Below are positions 1 through 9,191 of a stretch of DNA of 49,555 bases, one piece after another (position 1 is the first letter of the stretch; every line of letters starts with the position of its first letter). The notes beneath the pieces were generated by a model. It saw only the letters and a program-made list of their open reading frames with translations, was not told the DNA's origin and made no database searches. Made by a program: the position numbers and the translations under genes. Source of the stretch: Candidatus Wolfebacteria bacterium (lineage in GTDB: Bacteria > Patescibacteriota > Minisyncoccia > UBA6257 > UBA9933); contig JACRPK010000018.1 in assembly GCA_016214005.1 (NCBI GenBank), positions 1 to 49,555 on the forward strand, read 5' to 3'.

Positions 1-176
1 AATCTCTCTATATGAATATCTTTTATCGAGCAAAATGGCTATCTCTAACCTTTCCGCTTTCGCGATATGGCTGTATTTTTTATTGTTCATATGACGATAT
101 TTTATATCGCCAAGTGTTCGGCTTCAAAGTTCAATTTCGGCATTGACAACTTAATAACTTTTTGTGGGGAGGTATT

Positions 177-401
177 ATGGCTACTCTTGATAGCGATCTT
201 AAACGCTTGGCTGGGTTTTCAATCCCGCTTGACAAGGATCTTTTCGATGATGAAGAGGTTAAGGTCGAGCGGACACATCGGCAAGGGCAGGGAGGCAACG
301 GGTTTGTCCCGATTGATCTAGTGGCGGATCCCAATCCGCTTTCCAATCCTGAACTGGCCTTGATAGCCGAAGAGGAATTTGCGGATTTCATATTTGAATA
401 A
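177..401 (+). CDS. small acidic hypothetical protein (about 74 aa, MATLDSDLKRLAGF...)
   Basis: ORF with a strong Shine-Dalgarno-like GGGGAGG upstream of ATG at 177, followed by a strong hairpin terminator at 451-490; visibly more GC-rich than neighbouring genes. Confidence 0.6.
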   Translation: MATLDSDLKRLAGFSIPLDKDLFDDEEVKVERTHRQGQGGNGFVPIDLVADPNPLSNPELALIAEEEFADFIFE

Positions 402-450
402 CCCATACAGCCGTGGGAAAACGTGCGGGCGCGCGTATAAAGTTCGTAGG

Positions 451-490
451 GAGGTGTTTTTCTTAAAAGAAAAACACCTCTTTTCATTTT
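451..490 (+). terminator. intrinsic terminator
   Basis: perfect inverted repeat gaggtgtttttctt-aa-aagaaaaacacctc followed by ttttcatttt. Confidence 0.8.
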
Positions 491-544
491 CAATTATTTT
501 TTATACGGCTTGAAAGCCTTTGATAACTCGTTTATTATTTAAAA

Positions 545-1786
545 ATGCTTCAAAACGAACTTTTTACAAAAACAAAGCGCGAAGCGCCAAAAGATGAAGA
601 AGCGATAAACGCTCAACTTTTGATTCGCGCCGGATATGTTGATAAGCTAATGGCCGGAGTCTACACTTTTTTGCCGCTTGGCCTTAGAGTTTTTAAAAAA
701 ATTGAGAATATAATCAGAAAAGAAATGGAAAATTTGGGCGGTCAGGAAATTTTAATGCCCAGCCTTCATCAAAAATCTAATTGGGAAACAACCGGCCGTT
801 GGGAAACTTATGATTCACTTTTTAGATTTACAAGCCATTACTCAAAAATAGATTACGCGCTTGGACCTACGCATGAAGAGGTTGTTTCTCCGCTTTTGGG
901 GAAATTTGTTTTATCTTATAAAGATTTGCCGAAATATGTTTTTCAGATTCAAAATAAATTCCGCGATGAAAAGCGGGCAAAATCCGGCCTGCTTCGCGGC
1001 CGCGAATTTTTTATGAAAGATTTATATTCTTTTCATAAAGACGAGGCGGATTTAGATAATTATTATGAAAAAGTTAAAAAGGCGTATGAGAAAATTTTTA
1101 AAGCCGTTGGCTTGGGGAAATTAACATATTTGACTTTTGCTTCGGGCGGAACTTTTTCAAAATATTCTCATGAATTTCAGACGCTCACGCAAGCCGGCGA
1201 GGACATTATTTATATTTGCGATAAATGTCATATTGCGGTTAATAAAGAAATAATAGAAGAACAAAGCGCTTGCCCTTATTGCGGCAATAAAAATTTGCGC
1301 CAGGACAAAGCGGTTGAGGTGGGCAATATTTTCAAGCTTAAAACAAAATATTCAGAGCCTTTTAATTTGAGATATAAAGATGAAAAAGGGGATTTGCGCG
1401 ATGTGATAATGGGCTGTTATGGCATTGGGTTAAACCGCTTAATGGGAACGATTGTTGAAATTTATAACGATAAAAACGGCATTATCTGGCCGGAAAGCGT
1501 GACTCCTTTTAAAGCGCATTTGCTTTTATTGGGGCAGGAAAAAATAAAAACCCAGGCGAATAAATTTTACAATAATTTGCAAAAATCGGGAGTTGAGATA
1601 TTATATGACGACAGGAAAGACGCGAGCCCGGGAGAAAAATTCAAAGATGCGGATTTAATAGGCATTCCGTATCGTTTGGTTATCAGTGAAAAAAATAAAG
1701 GGAAAATTGAAATCAAAAAGCGAAATTTCAATAAAGTAAAATTATTAAGTGAAAAAGAAGCAATAAAATGTTTGACTATTTCATAA
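545..1786 (+). CDS. proS: prolyl-tRNA synthetase, short form lacking the long INS editing insertion
   Basis: class II aaRS motifs (GPTHEEVV, FRDEKRAKSGLLRGREFFMKDLYSFH, EVGNIFKLKTKYSEPF, GCYGIGLNRLMG) and anticodon-binding domain; about 413 aa. Confidence 0.93.
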   Translation: MLQNELFTKTKREAPKDEEAINAQLLIRAGYVDKLMAGVYTFLPLGLRVFKKIENIIRKEMENLGGQEILMPSLHQKSNWETTGRWETYDSLFRFTSHYSKIDYALGPTHEEVVSPLLGKFVLSYKDLPKYVFQIQNKFRDEKRAKSGLLRGREFFMKDLYSFHKDEADLDNYYEKVKKAYEKIFKAVGLGKLTYLTFASGGTFSKYSHEFQTLTQAGEDIIYICDKCHIAVNKEIIEEQSACPYCGNKNLRQDKAVEVGNIFKLKTKYSEPFNLRYKDEKGDLRDVIMGCYGIGLNRLMGTIVEIYNDKNGIIWPESVTPFKAHLLLLGQEKIKTQANKFYNNLQKSGVEILYDDRKDASPGEKFKDADLIGIPYRLVISEKNKGKIEIKKRNFNKVKLLSEKEAIKCLTIS

Positions 1787-2805
1787 AAAATATCGGCATT
1801 GATTTGGGCACGGCTAATACTTTGATTTATATCAAAGGAAAGGGAATTGTGGTCAATGAGCCTTCAATTGCCGCGGTAAATAATAAAACCAGCCAGGTTT
1901 TGGCAATCGGCGAAGAAGCGAAAAAAATGCTTGGCAGGACACCAGCGCACATTTCGGTTGTTAGACCGCTTACTAACGGCGTGATTTCTGATTTTGAAAT
2001 GACTCAGGAAATGCTCCGCCATTATTTGAGAAAAGTCGGCAGCAATAAATTTTTTAATTATTATCAGGTTGTTATCGGCATTCCCAGCAATTTGACGGAA
2101 GTTGAAAGGAAGTCGGTTGAAGATGCGGCGATTTCTTCAGGCGCTGGAAAAGTTTATTTGATTGAAGAGCCAGTGGCGGCGGCTTTGGGCGCGCGACTTC
2201 CGATAAACGAGCCGGTTTCAAATATGATTGTTGATATCGGCGGAGGCACGACTGAAATTGCAGTTATTTCAATGGGTTCATCGGTGGTGGCAAAAAGTTT
2301 GAAAATTGCCGGGGATAGATTAAATAATGATATTATTGATTTTATTCGCGATGAATTTAAGCTCTTGATAGGCGAGCCGACAGCCGAAGATCTTAAAATG
2401 AATATTGGATCAGCGATTCCGCTTGACGAGAAAATTGAAATGGCGATTCGCGGCAGGGATATTTCAAGCGGTTTGCCGAAAGAAGTGATTGTCAAAAATC
2501 ATGAAGTAAGAGCGGCAATAACGCATTCTTTAAAATTAATTGTTGAGGCGATCGCTGAAACAATTGAAAAAACTCCACCCGAGCTTGTCGGCGATATTTT
2601 GAGACAGGGAATTTATATTTGCGGCGGAGGAAGCTTGCTTAGGGGAATTGATAAATTGATTGAAGATAAAATCAATGTTAGAACTTCTATTATCGATGAT
2701 CCTTTAACTTGCGTGGCGCGCGGCACAGGCATTGCGGCGGAAAATTTAAAAATTTACGCGCCTCTTTTTAATATCCCAACTAAACCTTTTGATATTTCGG
2801 AATAA
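1768..2805 (+). CDS. mreB: rod shape-determining protein MreB
   Basis: actin-like ATPase motifs GIDLGTANTLIY, VVIGIPSNLTEVERKSVEDAA, MIVDIGGGTTEIAVIS; overlaps proS by 19 bp. Confidence 0.95.
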   Translation: MFDYFIKNIGIDLGTANTLIYIKGKGIVVNEPSIAAVNNKTSQVLAIGEEAKKMLGRTPAHISVVRPLTNGVISDFEMTQEMLRHYLRKVGSNKFFNYYQVVIGIPSNLTEVERKSVEDAAISSGAGKVYLIEEPVAAALGARLPINEPVSNMIVDIGGGTTEIAVISMGSSVVAKSLKIAGDRLNNDIIDFIRDEFKLLIGEPTAEDLKMNIGSAIPLDEKIEMAIRGRDISSGLPKEVIVKNHEVRAAITHSLKLIVEAIAETIEKTPPELVGDILRQGIYICGGGSLLRGIDKLIEDKINVRTSIIDDPLTCVARGTGIAAENLKIYAPLFNIPTKPFDISE

Positions 2806-4701
2806 ATGAAACAAAAACAAGATTTTTTTTTGGAAGAAGCGGTTTTAGACGATCTGGCAAAAGATTTTGAACTGATGGAGATGCCGCTTTCGGAGGCGGC
2901 ATTTAAACTGGTCGGTTTTTCCGCGATAATCGCCATTATTATTGTAGTTTCAAGAATTTTGTTTTTAAATGTTTTAAGCGGTGATTTTTATAAAAATCGC
3001 GCGATGATCAACGCCGCTTCGGTAACTTACATTCCCGCTGAAAGAGGAGTAATTTTTGATAAATTCAACAAGCCTTTAGTTAAAAATAATCAGACGTTTA
3101 ATCTTGAATTTAAACTCGCGGAACTTTTAAAAGAAGGCGAAAAAGAAAAAATTTTTGGATTGCTTAAAAATGCAGAAGGCATTGATTTTAATGAATTAAA
3201 TAATCTTATAAATTCTGCCGATTTAGAACGCCAAGACACATTGTCCGTTCATATTGATTTAAGTGAAAAACAAGCGGATGAAATCAATAGGCTCAATTTA
3301 AAATCCTTCCGCGTTTCAAAAGATTATAAAAGGGAATATCTTTATCCCGATGTTTTTTCCCATATTTTAGGTTATATCGGCTATGCTGGAAAAAATGACG
3401 TTAAAAATAACGATTCTCTTTCGTTAAATGATTTTATCGGCAAAAGCGGATTAGAAAGCTATTATGATAAAGAGTTAAGGGGAACTAATGGAAAAATTAT
3501 TTATTATAGAAATGCCAAAGGAGAAATTATTGACAATAAATTTTTAGCCAATGATTCTGCGGGCATAAATATTGAAACAACGATTGACAATGATTTCCAG
3601 AATTATTTTTATTGGCGATTGCTGGGCAAGGTGCAGGAAATTGGCAGCAGCGGCGGAGTGGGGATTGCTATAAATCCCCAAAACGGGGAAATTTTATCGC
3701 TGGTGAGCGTCCCGGCTTTTAACAGCAATAAAATAACTAAAGAAGTTTTGAATAATTTAAACCGTCCGCTTTTTAACAGAGCAATCAGCGGACTTTATTC
3801 GCCCGGTTCAACTATTAAGCCGCTTGTTGCCTTTGCGGCTTTAAAAGAAAAAGTAATCGGCTTAAAAACTGAAATTTTTTCACGCGGTTATATTGAAGTG
3901 CCCAATCCGTATTTTTCGGATAAGCCAAGCAGGTTTGTTGATTGGCGGCCGCAGGGTTATGTTGATATATATAGCGCTTTGGCAAAATCTTCAAATGTTT
4001 ATTTTTACGCTCTGGGCGGCGGATTGCCGAAAAATGAGCTGTCTTTATTAAGCGGCCAAAGCGATATCAAAGGATTGGGGATAGAAAGATTAAAAAATTA
4101 TTGGCAAGATTTTGGGTTAAATGATAAAACCGGAATTGATTTAAGCGCGGAGTCCAGCGGATTTTTGCCGGATGAAAAAACAAAAGAAGGCAAGGGTCAG
4201 ACTTGGAGGCTTGGAGACACATATAACGTAAGCATTGGTCAGGGGAATTTGATGATAACTCCGATTGAGCTTGTTAATTACATTGCCGCAATCGCTGAAA
4301 AAGGAAAATTTTATCGTCCGTTTATCGCAAAAAAATTTATTTCCGAAAAAGGGCAAATAAAAGAAATAGTGAAAGAAACCCAGCCTGAGATTATCAGGGA
4401 TTTGTCTCAATATAAAGATTATTTTAATGAAATTGAAAAAGGAATGATTGACGCGGTTTCAAAATCATATGGCACGGCCAAGCTTTTAGCTGATATTCCG
4501 ATGAAAATCGCCGCGAAAACTGGTTCAGCTCAAATTAATTTTAATACAAAAACAAACGCATTTTTTGTCGGATATGCTCCGATTGGTAATCCAAAAATCG
4601 CGATTTTAGTTTTAATTGAAGATGCCAAAGAAGGAAGTTTAAATGCAGTGCCGGTGGCAAGAGATGTGATGGAGTGGTATTATTATAATCGGATTCAATA
4701 A
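2806..4701 (+). CDS. mrdA: penicillin-binding protein 2 (transpeptidase)
   Basis: N-terminal TM segment, PBP dimerisation region, SPGSTIKP, SSNVYFY and KTGSAQ transpeptidase motifs; next to mreB. Confidence 0.9.
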   Translation: MKQKQDFFLEEAVLDDLAKDFELMEMPLSEAAFKLVGFSAIIAIIIVVSRILFLNVLSGDFYKNRAMINAASVTYIPAERGVIFDKFNKPLVKNNQTFNLEFKLAELLKEGEKEKIFGLLKNAEGIDFNELNNLINSADLERQDTLSVHIDLSEKQADEINRLNLKSFRVSKDYKREYLYPDVFSHILGYIGYAGKNDVKNNDSLSLNDFIGKSGLESYYDKELRGTNGKIIYYRNAKGEIIDNKFLANDSAGINIETTIDNDFQNYFYWRLLGKVQEIGSSGGVGIAINPQNGEILSLVSVPAFNSNKITKEVLNNLNRPLFNRAISGLYSPGSTIKPLVAFAALKEKVIGLKTEIFSRGYIEVPNPYFSDKPSRFVDWRPQGYVDIYSALAKSSNVYFYALGGGLPKNELSLLSGQSDIKGLGIERLKNYWQDFGLNDKTGIDLSAESSGFLPDEKTKEGKGQTWRLGDTYNVSIGQGNLMITPIELVNYIAAIAEKGKFYRPFIAKKFISEKGQIKEIVKETQPEIIRDLSQYKDYFNEIEKGMIDAVSKSYGTAKLLADIPMKIAAKTGSAQINFNTKTNAFFVGYAPIGNPKIAILVLIEDAKEGSLNAVPVARDVMEWYYYNRIQ

Positions 4702-4712
4702 TTTTTATTTTT

Positions 4713-5675
4713 ATGAATAGCGAGCTTCGACAAGATTTAGTTTCCGGCGATTGGATTGTGATCGCTCCGGCAAGGGCAAAGCGACCGGAAAAATTAAAAA
4801 CGGAAAAGCGCGTTAGGGCGCCTGTTAAAAATTGCCCTTTTGAAGATTTACAAAAAAGCGGTCATCATCCGCCCAAACTTTCTTATGATAATGTGGTTGT
4901 TGTTGAAAATAAATATCCGGCTTTTGATCATATAAATATTTGCGCTGAACTTGATAAGCGCGGGCCGTATTCAATTATGAGCGGAATTGGGCATCATGAT
5001 ATGGTGATAACCCGCGACCATCATAAAAATTTTTCGAAACTTTCCAAAAAAATCGCTAATTTGGTTTTTAAGGCTTTCACGGATTATTACAAGCTTTTGG
5101 CAAATGATTATTGTTTGGCTTATGTTGCGATTTTCCATAATTGGGGCGCAAAAGCCGGCGCTTCAATTTATCATCCGCATTATCAGATAATTTCTTTACC
5201 GATTGTGCCGCCGGATGTTGAACATTCTTACGAAGGTTCATTTGATTATTATAAAAAGCATAAAAAATGCGTCCATTGCGTAATGGTTGATTTTGAAAAA
5301 AAAGAGAAAAAGCGCGTTGTTTACGAAAATAAATCAGCTGTTGTTTTGGCGCCGTTTGTTTCCCGCGAGCCGTTTGAGCTTAGAATTTTTTCGAAAAAAC
5401 ACTTGCCTTATTTTGAAGATACGCCGCAAGAAATTATGAGCGATATTGTCGATGCTTTACAAAAAGCTTTGTGCCGTATTGAAAACCGATTAGCTGATCC
5501 GGATTATAATTTTTTTATTCATACATCTCCTTTAAAAGATAAGAAAAAATATAGCCATTACCATTGGCATATTGAAATTTTGCCGAAAACAAACATTTCT
5601 GCCGGTTTTGAGTTGAGCACAGGCGTTGAAATTAATGCGGTTGATCCTGATGAGGCTGCCAAGATTTTAAAATAA
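4713..5675 (+). CDS. galT: galactose-1-phosphate (UTP-hexose-1-phosphate) uridylyltransferase
   Basis: RQDLVSGDWIVIAPARAKRP, HNWGAKAGASIYHPHYQI and HYHWHIEILPK HIT-type motifs. Confidence 0.85.
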   Translation: MNSELRQDLVSGDWIVIAPARAKRPEKLKTEKRVRAPVKNCPFEDLQKSGHHPPKLSYDNVVVVENKYPAFDHINICAELDKRGPYSIMSGIGHHDMVITRDHHKNFSKLSKKIANLVFKAFTDYYKLLANDYCLAYVAIFHNWGAKAGASIYHPHYQIISLPIVPPDVEHSYEGSFDYYKKHKKCVHCVMVDFEKKEKKRVVYENKSAVVLAPFVSREPFELRIFSKKHLPYFEDTPQEIMSDIVDALQKALCRIENRLADPDYNFFIHTSPLKDKKKYSHYHWHIEILPKTNISAGFELSTGVEINAVDPDEAAKILK

Positions 5676-6289
5676 TGATTTCTTTAATTTTAGCGACAAT
5701 TTCGAATTTTGCGCTTGATGTAATAGGGTGGGGAGGTTATTTTGGCATTTTTGTTTTGATGGCTTTAGAATCAGCCAATATCCCGATTCCTTCAGAAGTG
5801 ATTATGCCGTTTTCCGGATTTTTAGCTTCGCCATCTGGTAAGGGAATTTTTGATTTATGGATGGTTGTTTTTATCGGCGCTTTTGGAAATTTAATTGGTT
5901 CGCTTTTTTCTTATTGGCTTGGATATCTCGTCCGCCACAATGTTCTTCATTGGGATAATGGCAGAGTTTCGGGCGATGTTGGAAGAGCGCGCAAATGGCT
6001 TGATAGATGGGGAGATTGGGCAATTTTTATTTCGCGTTTGCTGCCGGTTGTGAGGACTTTTATATCATTCCCGCTGGGAATAATAAAAACACAATCGCTT
6101 TGGCGATTTTCGTATCTTACTTTTTTGGGATCGTTTATTTGGTCTTTATTTTTGGCATATTTGGGATTTATTTTCGGAAAAAATTGGGAAACTTTGCATA
6201 TATATTTTAGAAAATTTGATTATTTGATAGTAGCTCTGATTATTGTTGGAATAATTTATGTTTGTTATGATTATTGGAAGAAAAAATGA
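5675..6289 (+). CDS. DedA family membrane protein
   Basis: multi-TM; ESANIPIPSEVIMPFSGFLA and ISRLLPVVRTFISFPLGI typical of DedA/SNARE-associated family. Confidence 0.88.
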   Translation: MISLILATISNFALDVIGWGGYFGIFVLMALESANIPIPSEVIMPFSGFLASPSGKGIFDLWMVVFIGAFGNLIGSLFSYWLGYLVRHNVLHWDNGRVSGDVGRARKWLDRWGDWAIFISRLLPVVRTFISFPLGIIKTQSLWRFSYLTFLGSFIWSLFLAYLGFIFGKNWETLHIYFRKFDYLIVALIIVGIIYVCYDYWKKK

Positions 6290-6552
6290 GGAAAATTATT
6301 ATCATCATTTTATCAATAATTGCTTTTGGCTTATTTATCCAAATTTATTTTATTTTTAAAGAAAAAAACAAACTGAAAGATAAATTTGAAAGTTTAAGTT
6401 TTAGGGCGGAAAATATTAAAAATGAAAATGAAAAAATAAAATCGGAAATAGAATATTTTTTACTTCCTCAAAATCTTGAAAAAGAATTTCGCGCAAGGTT
6501 TAATTATAAAAAGCTTGGCGAAAAAATGATAATAGTGGTTCCGCAAAATTAA
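6286..6552 (+). CDS. small TM plus coiled-coil protein, FtsB/DivIC (septum formation initiator)-like
   Basis: single N-terminal TM, Lys/Glu/Asn coiled coil, C-terminal FRARFNYKKLGEKMIIVVP. Confidence 0.6.
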   Translation: MRKIIIIILSIIAFGLFIQIYFIFKEKNKLKDKFESLSFRAENIKNENEKIKSEIEYFLLPQNLEKEFRARFNYKKLGEKMIIVVPQN

Positions 6553-6573
6553 TTATGCTATAATTTATTAATT

Positions 6574-7215
6574 ATGAACAGCGCGCTTATTTTAATTTTT
6601 CAACTTATAGTTTTTTTGTTTTCCGTGATGATCCACGAAGTTTCGCACGGCTTAATGGCATATCGCCTGGGAGATCAAACTGCCAAGAAAGCCGGTCGCC
6701 TTACTTTAAATCCTTTAAAGCATTTGGATTATTTCGGGTCGTTTTTCGTGCCATTCCTGCTTTTTATTTTCAAAAGTCCGGTTTTATTCGGTTGGGCAAA
6801 ACCTGTGCCTTATAATCCTTTTAACCTTAAAAATCCGAAAAGAGACAGCGGGCTTATCGGCATTGCCGGTCCATTAAGCAATCTTTCAATTGCTTTGATT
6901 TTTGGGCTAATAAATAAGTCTTTTATTTTTTTAAATTTAGCCAACGCGCCACTTTTGATTTTTTTAGATGTGATTATTTTGATAAATGTCGCTTTGGCGA
7001 TTTTTAATTTAGTGCCGATTTCGCCGCTTGACGGCTCAAAAATTTTATTCGCCATTTTGCCGGATACGCCGAAAACCCGAGAATTTTACGAACAATGGGA
7101 AAGATACGGGATCTTTATTCTTTTATTCTTTCTTTTTTTCGGAATTCAATTTATTGTGCCAATTATAGATAAAATTTATAGCTTTTTAGGCAGCGGCGCG
7201 CTTTTTAACTTTTAA
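6574..7215 (+). CDS. site-2 protease family (M50) zinc metalloprotease
   Basis: HEVSHGLMAYRLGD (HExxH) and NLVPISPLDGSKIL motifs in a multi-TM protein. Confidence 0.88.
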   Translation: MNSALILIFQLIVFLFSVMIHEVSHGLMAYRLGDQTAKKAGRLTLNPLKHLDYFGSFFVPFLLFIFKSPVLFGWAKPVPYNPFNLKNPKRDSGLIGIAGPLSNLSIALIFGLINKSFIFLNLANAPLLIFLDVIILINVALAIFNLVPISPLDGSKILFAILPDTPKTREFYEQWERYGIFILLFFLFFGIQFIVPIIDKIYSFLGSGALFNF

Positions 7216-7226
7216 GTTTTTAATCC

Positions 7227-7367
7227 AATAGAGTAAATCATTTCTCAGAACCAGAATAATTTTGATCCAGCGACAAAATTTTCTTCCCCCTCGGACTGGC
7301 AATTCCGCTTCGCGGAAACCAAGCTTGCCAGCCCTGCGGGATGTTCTTCAAAATGATTTACTCTATT
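7227..7367. repeat. long nested inverted repeat between convergent genes (copy A)
   Basis: outer 17-bp perfect arms aatagagtaaatcattt (7227-7243) / aaatgatttactctatt (7351-7367); inner ctggcaa/ttgccag and ttccgc/gcggaa hairpins. Confidence 0.8.
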
Positions 7368-7414
7368 ATTTTTTTATGTTTTAAGGCATTATGAGCGAGA
7401 AAAAGATTCTCTGA

Positions 7415-9106
7415 TTAAACGTTCCCCATCGCTTTTTTAATAGCTTCTTTGAGCTCATCAATTGCCGGTTTTTCTTCGGATTTTTCAATATTTTTAATTT
7501 TTAGTTCTTCTTTTTTTTCTTGGTTTTCTTGTTTTGCCTGTTTTTTAACAGGTCTTTCAATTTGTTTAAGCTCGGAAAGCGATAATGTTTTTATCGGTTT
7601 TTCGTTTTCAACGTCTGCTCTGTTTTCAATTTTTTCAAAAACCGGCGCGATTTTGCGCATTCTTTTCGGTGTTTCAAATTCAATGCCGATTTCTCCCAAA
7701 TTGGTGGCATATTTGAATTTTTTAAATTCTCCGCGTTTTTGGAATGTTCCGCCTTCTTTTTTCCCGCCAATTGTCGCTTTTTTCACATGACCTTCTTCTG
7801 GCGCGCCTTTACCCAAAATTTCTTCTTCAACTTCCTGGCGGGGGCGAGCATAAAGTTTTCTGGAAGATTCAATAATTTCTTCGTGATTTTTTTCATGATT
7901 TGCTAAAGCGAGTGGCGGAAGGGTGAGCGCTGAAAATGGCCGGCTGGTAACTCCGTTAACCATTAATTTCAGATAAATGTTGTAATTGGGAATATTAACA
8001 ATGTCTTCAATGGTGAAGTCAGGAGACAATTCTTTTTCTAAAAATTCCGCGTCAGTGGCGCCGACTCTGAAAATTATCATTGTGCCGACGTTGCCGAAAA
8101 TTGCGTCGCGCACGACATTGGCTTTGCCAATACTTGGTCCGCCGACCGCGAGCTGGCCGATGTATTGGTGGGCAATGATAAGATTGAGCCGGTATTTTCT
8201 AGCTTCCGAAAGAATTGTGGCGATTGATTCGGTAACGAAGTTTTGAAATTCGTCAATGTAAAGGTAAAAATCTTTTCTTTCTTTTTCCTGAATTCTTACT
8301 CTTTCCATGGCGGCCAGCTGGATTTTTGTCACGATCATTGCTCCCAAAAGAGCGGAATTATCTTCGCCAATTCTGCCTTTTGAAAGGTTGACCAAGAAAA
8401 TTTTTTGATTATTCATTATGTCGGAAAAATTTATCGTGCTTTTTGTTTGTCCGACAATGTTTCTGATAAGCGGCGTTGATAAAAATTGCCCGACTTTGTT
8501 TTGGATAGGCACAATGGCTTCATTTCTAAATTGGTCGCGCCAGGATTCGTATTCCGTTACCCAAAATGCCCTAACAATCGGATCTTTAATGTTGGCAATG
8601 ATGTGTTGGCGATAATCTTTGTCAACTAAAAGTTTGGGAATACCCATAAGCGTTGTTCCCGGAGTGTCGACCAAAGCTAAAATACAATTATTTAAAATAT
8701 ATTCCATCCTGGCCGACCAGACATTTGACCAAATTTTTGTAAAAATTGCCATTAAATCCGAAGCAACAAGATGTTTATATTTATCATCTGAAACTTCCAA
8801 CACATTAAAACCGATAGGGTATTCTGAATCTATCGGATTAAAATAAACAACATCTTTGAGCCGTTCAGGCGGAATTTTCTTGATGATTGTTTCAACAAGT
8901 TCGCCGTGCGGGTCAATAATGCAGGCGCCATGGCCGTTAATAATGTCCTGGATAACCATATTGGTTATTAGGGTTGATTTGCCGGTGCCGGTTTTGCCGA
9001 TGATGTAGGCGTGTTGGCGGCGGTCGGTTGTTTTAATACCAAAAGCCCGATCTTTGTTGCGGAAATTTGTTTTGGCGAATAGAGTAAGTTCTTTTGTCTG
9101 ATCCAT
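7415..9106 (-). CDS. type IV secretion/conjugation-type coupling ATPase (TraD/VirD4-like, HerA-type P-loop)
   Basis: GKTGTGKSTLI Walker A, IIDPHGEL, FYLYIDEFQNF Walker B, AHQYIGQL; disordered Lys/Glu-rich C-terminus. Confidence 0.8.
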   Translation of the reverse strand: MDQTKELTLFAKTNFRNKDRAFGIKTTDRRQHAYIIGKTGTGKSTLITNMVIQDIINGHGACIIDPHGELVETIIKKIPPERLKDVVYFNPIDSEYPIGFNVLEVSDDKYKHLVASDLMAIFTKIWSNVWSARMEYILNNCILALVDTPGTTLMGIPKLLVDKDYRQHIIANIKDPIVRAFWVTEYESWRDQFRNEAIVPIQNKVGQFLSTPLIRNIVGQTKSTINFSDIMNNQKIFLVNLSKGRIGEDNSALLGAMIVTKIQLAAMERVRIQEKERKDFYLYIDEFQNFVTESIATILSEARKYRLNLIIAHQYIGQLAVGGPSIGKANVVRDAIFGNVGTMIIFRVGATDAEFLEKELSPDFTIEDIVNIPNYNIYLKLMVNGVTSRPFSALTLPPLALANHEKNHEEIIESSRKLYARPRQEVEEEILGKGAPEEGHVKKATIGGKKEGGTFQKRGEFKKFKYATNLGEIGIEFETPKRMRKIAPVFEKIENRADVENEKPIKTLSLSELKQIERPVKKQAKQENQEKKEELKIKNIEKSEEKPAIDELKEAIKKAMGNV

Positions 9107-9191
9107 TTTGATAAATTAAGCAGAAATAATTTGCGATTTATATAAAAAATATTATACTATATTTTATAGTTAAATTTCAAATTTTATTTTT

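Noticed and set aside
2154-2495. Antisense ORF (113 aa) inside mreB
   Set aside because: Low-complexity Ser/Ile-rich shadow translation of a well-conserved gene on the other strand.
6007-6210. Second-frame ORF inside the DedA gene
   Set aside because: Out-of-frame translation of a TM-encoding region; DedA frame is strongly supported.
7227-7367. Copy A inverted repeat as an IS remnant
   Set aside because: No transposase fragment or target-site duplication visible; REP-like or bidirectional terminator role is more parsimonious.
7449-7790. Plus-strand ORF (113 aa) inside the coupling ATPase gene
   Set aside because: Ser/Phe-rich mirror of the Lys/Glu-rich tail on the opposite strand; no start context or family resemblance.
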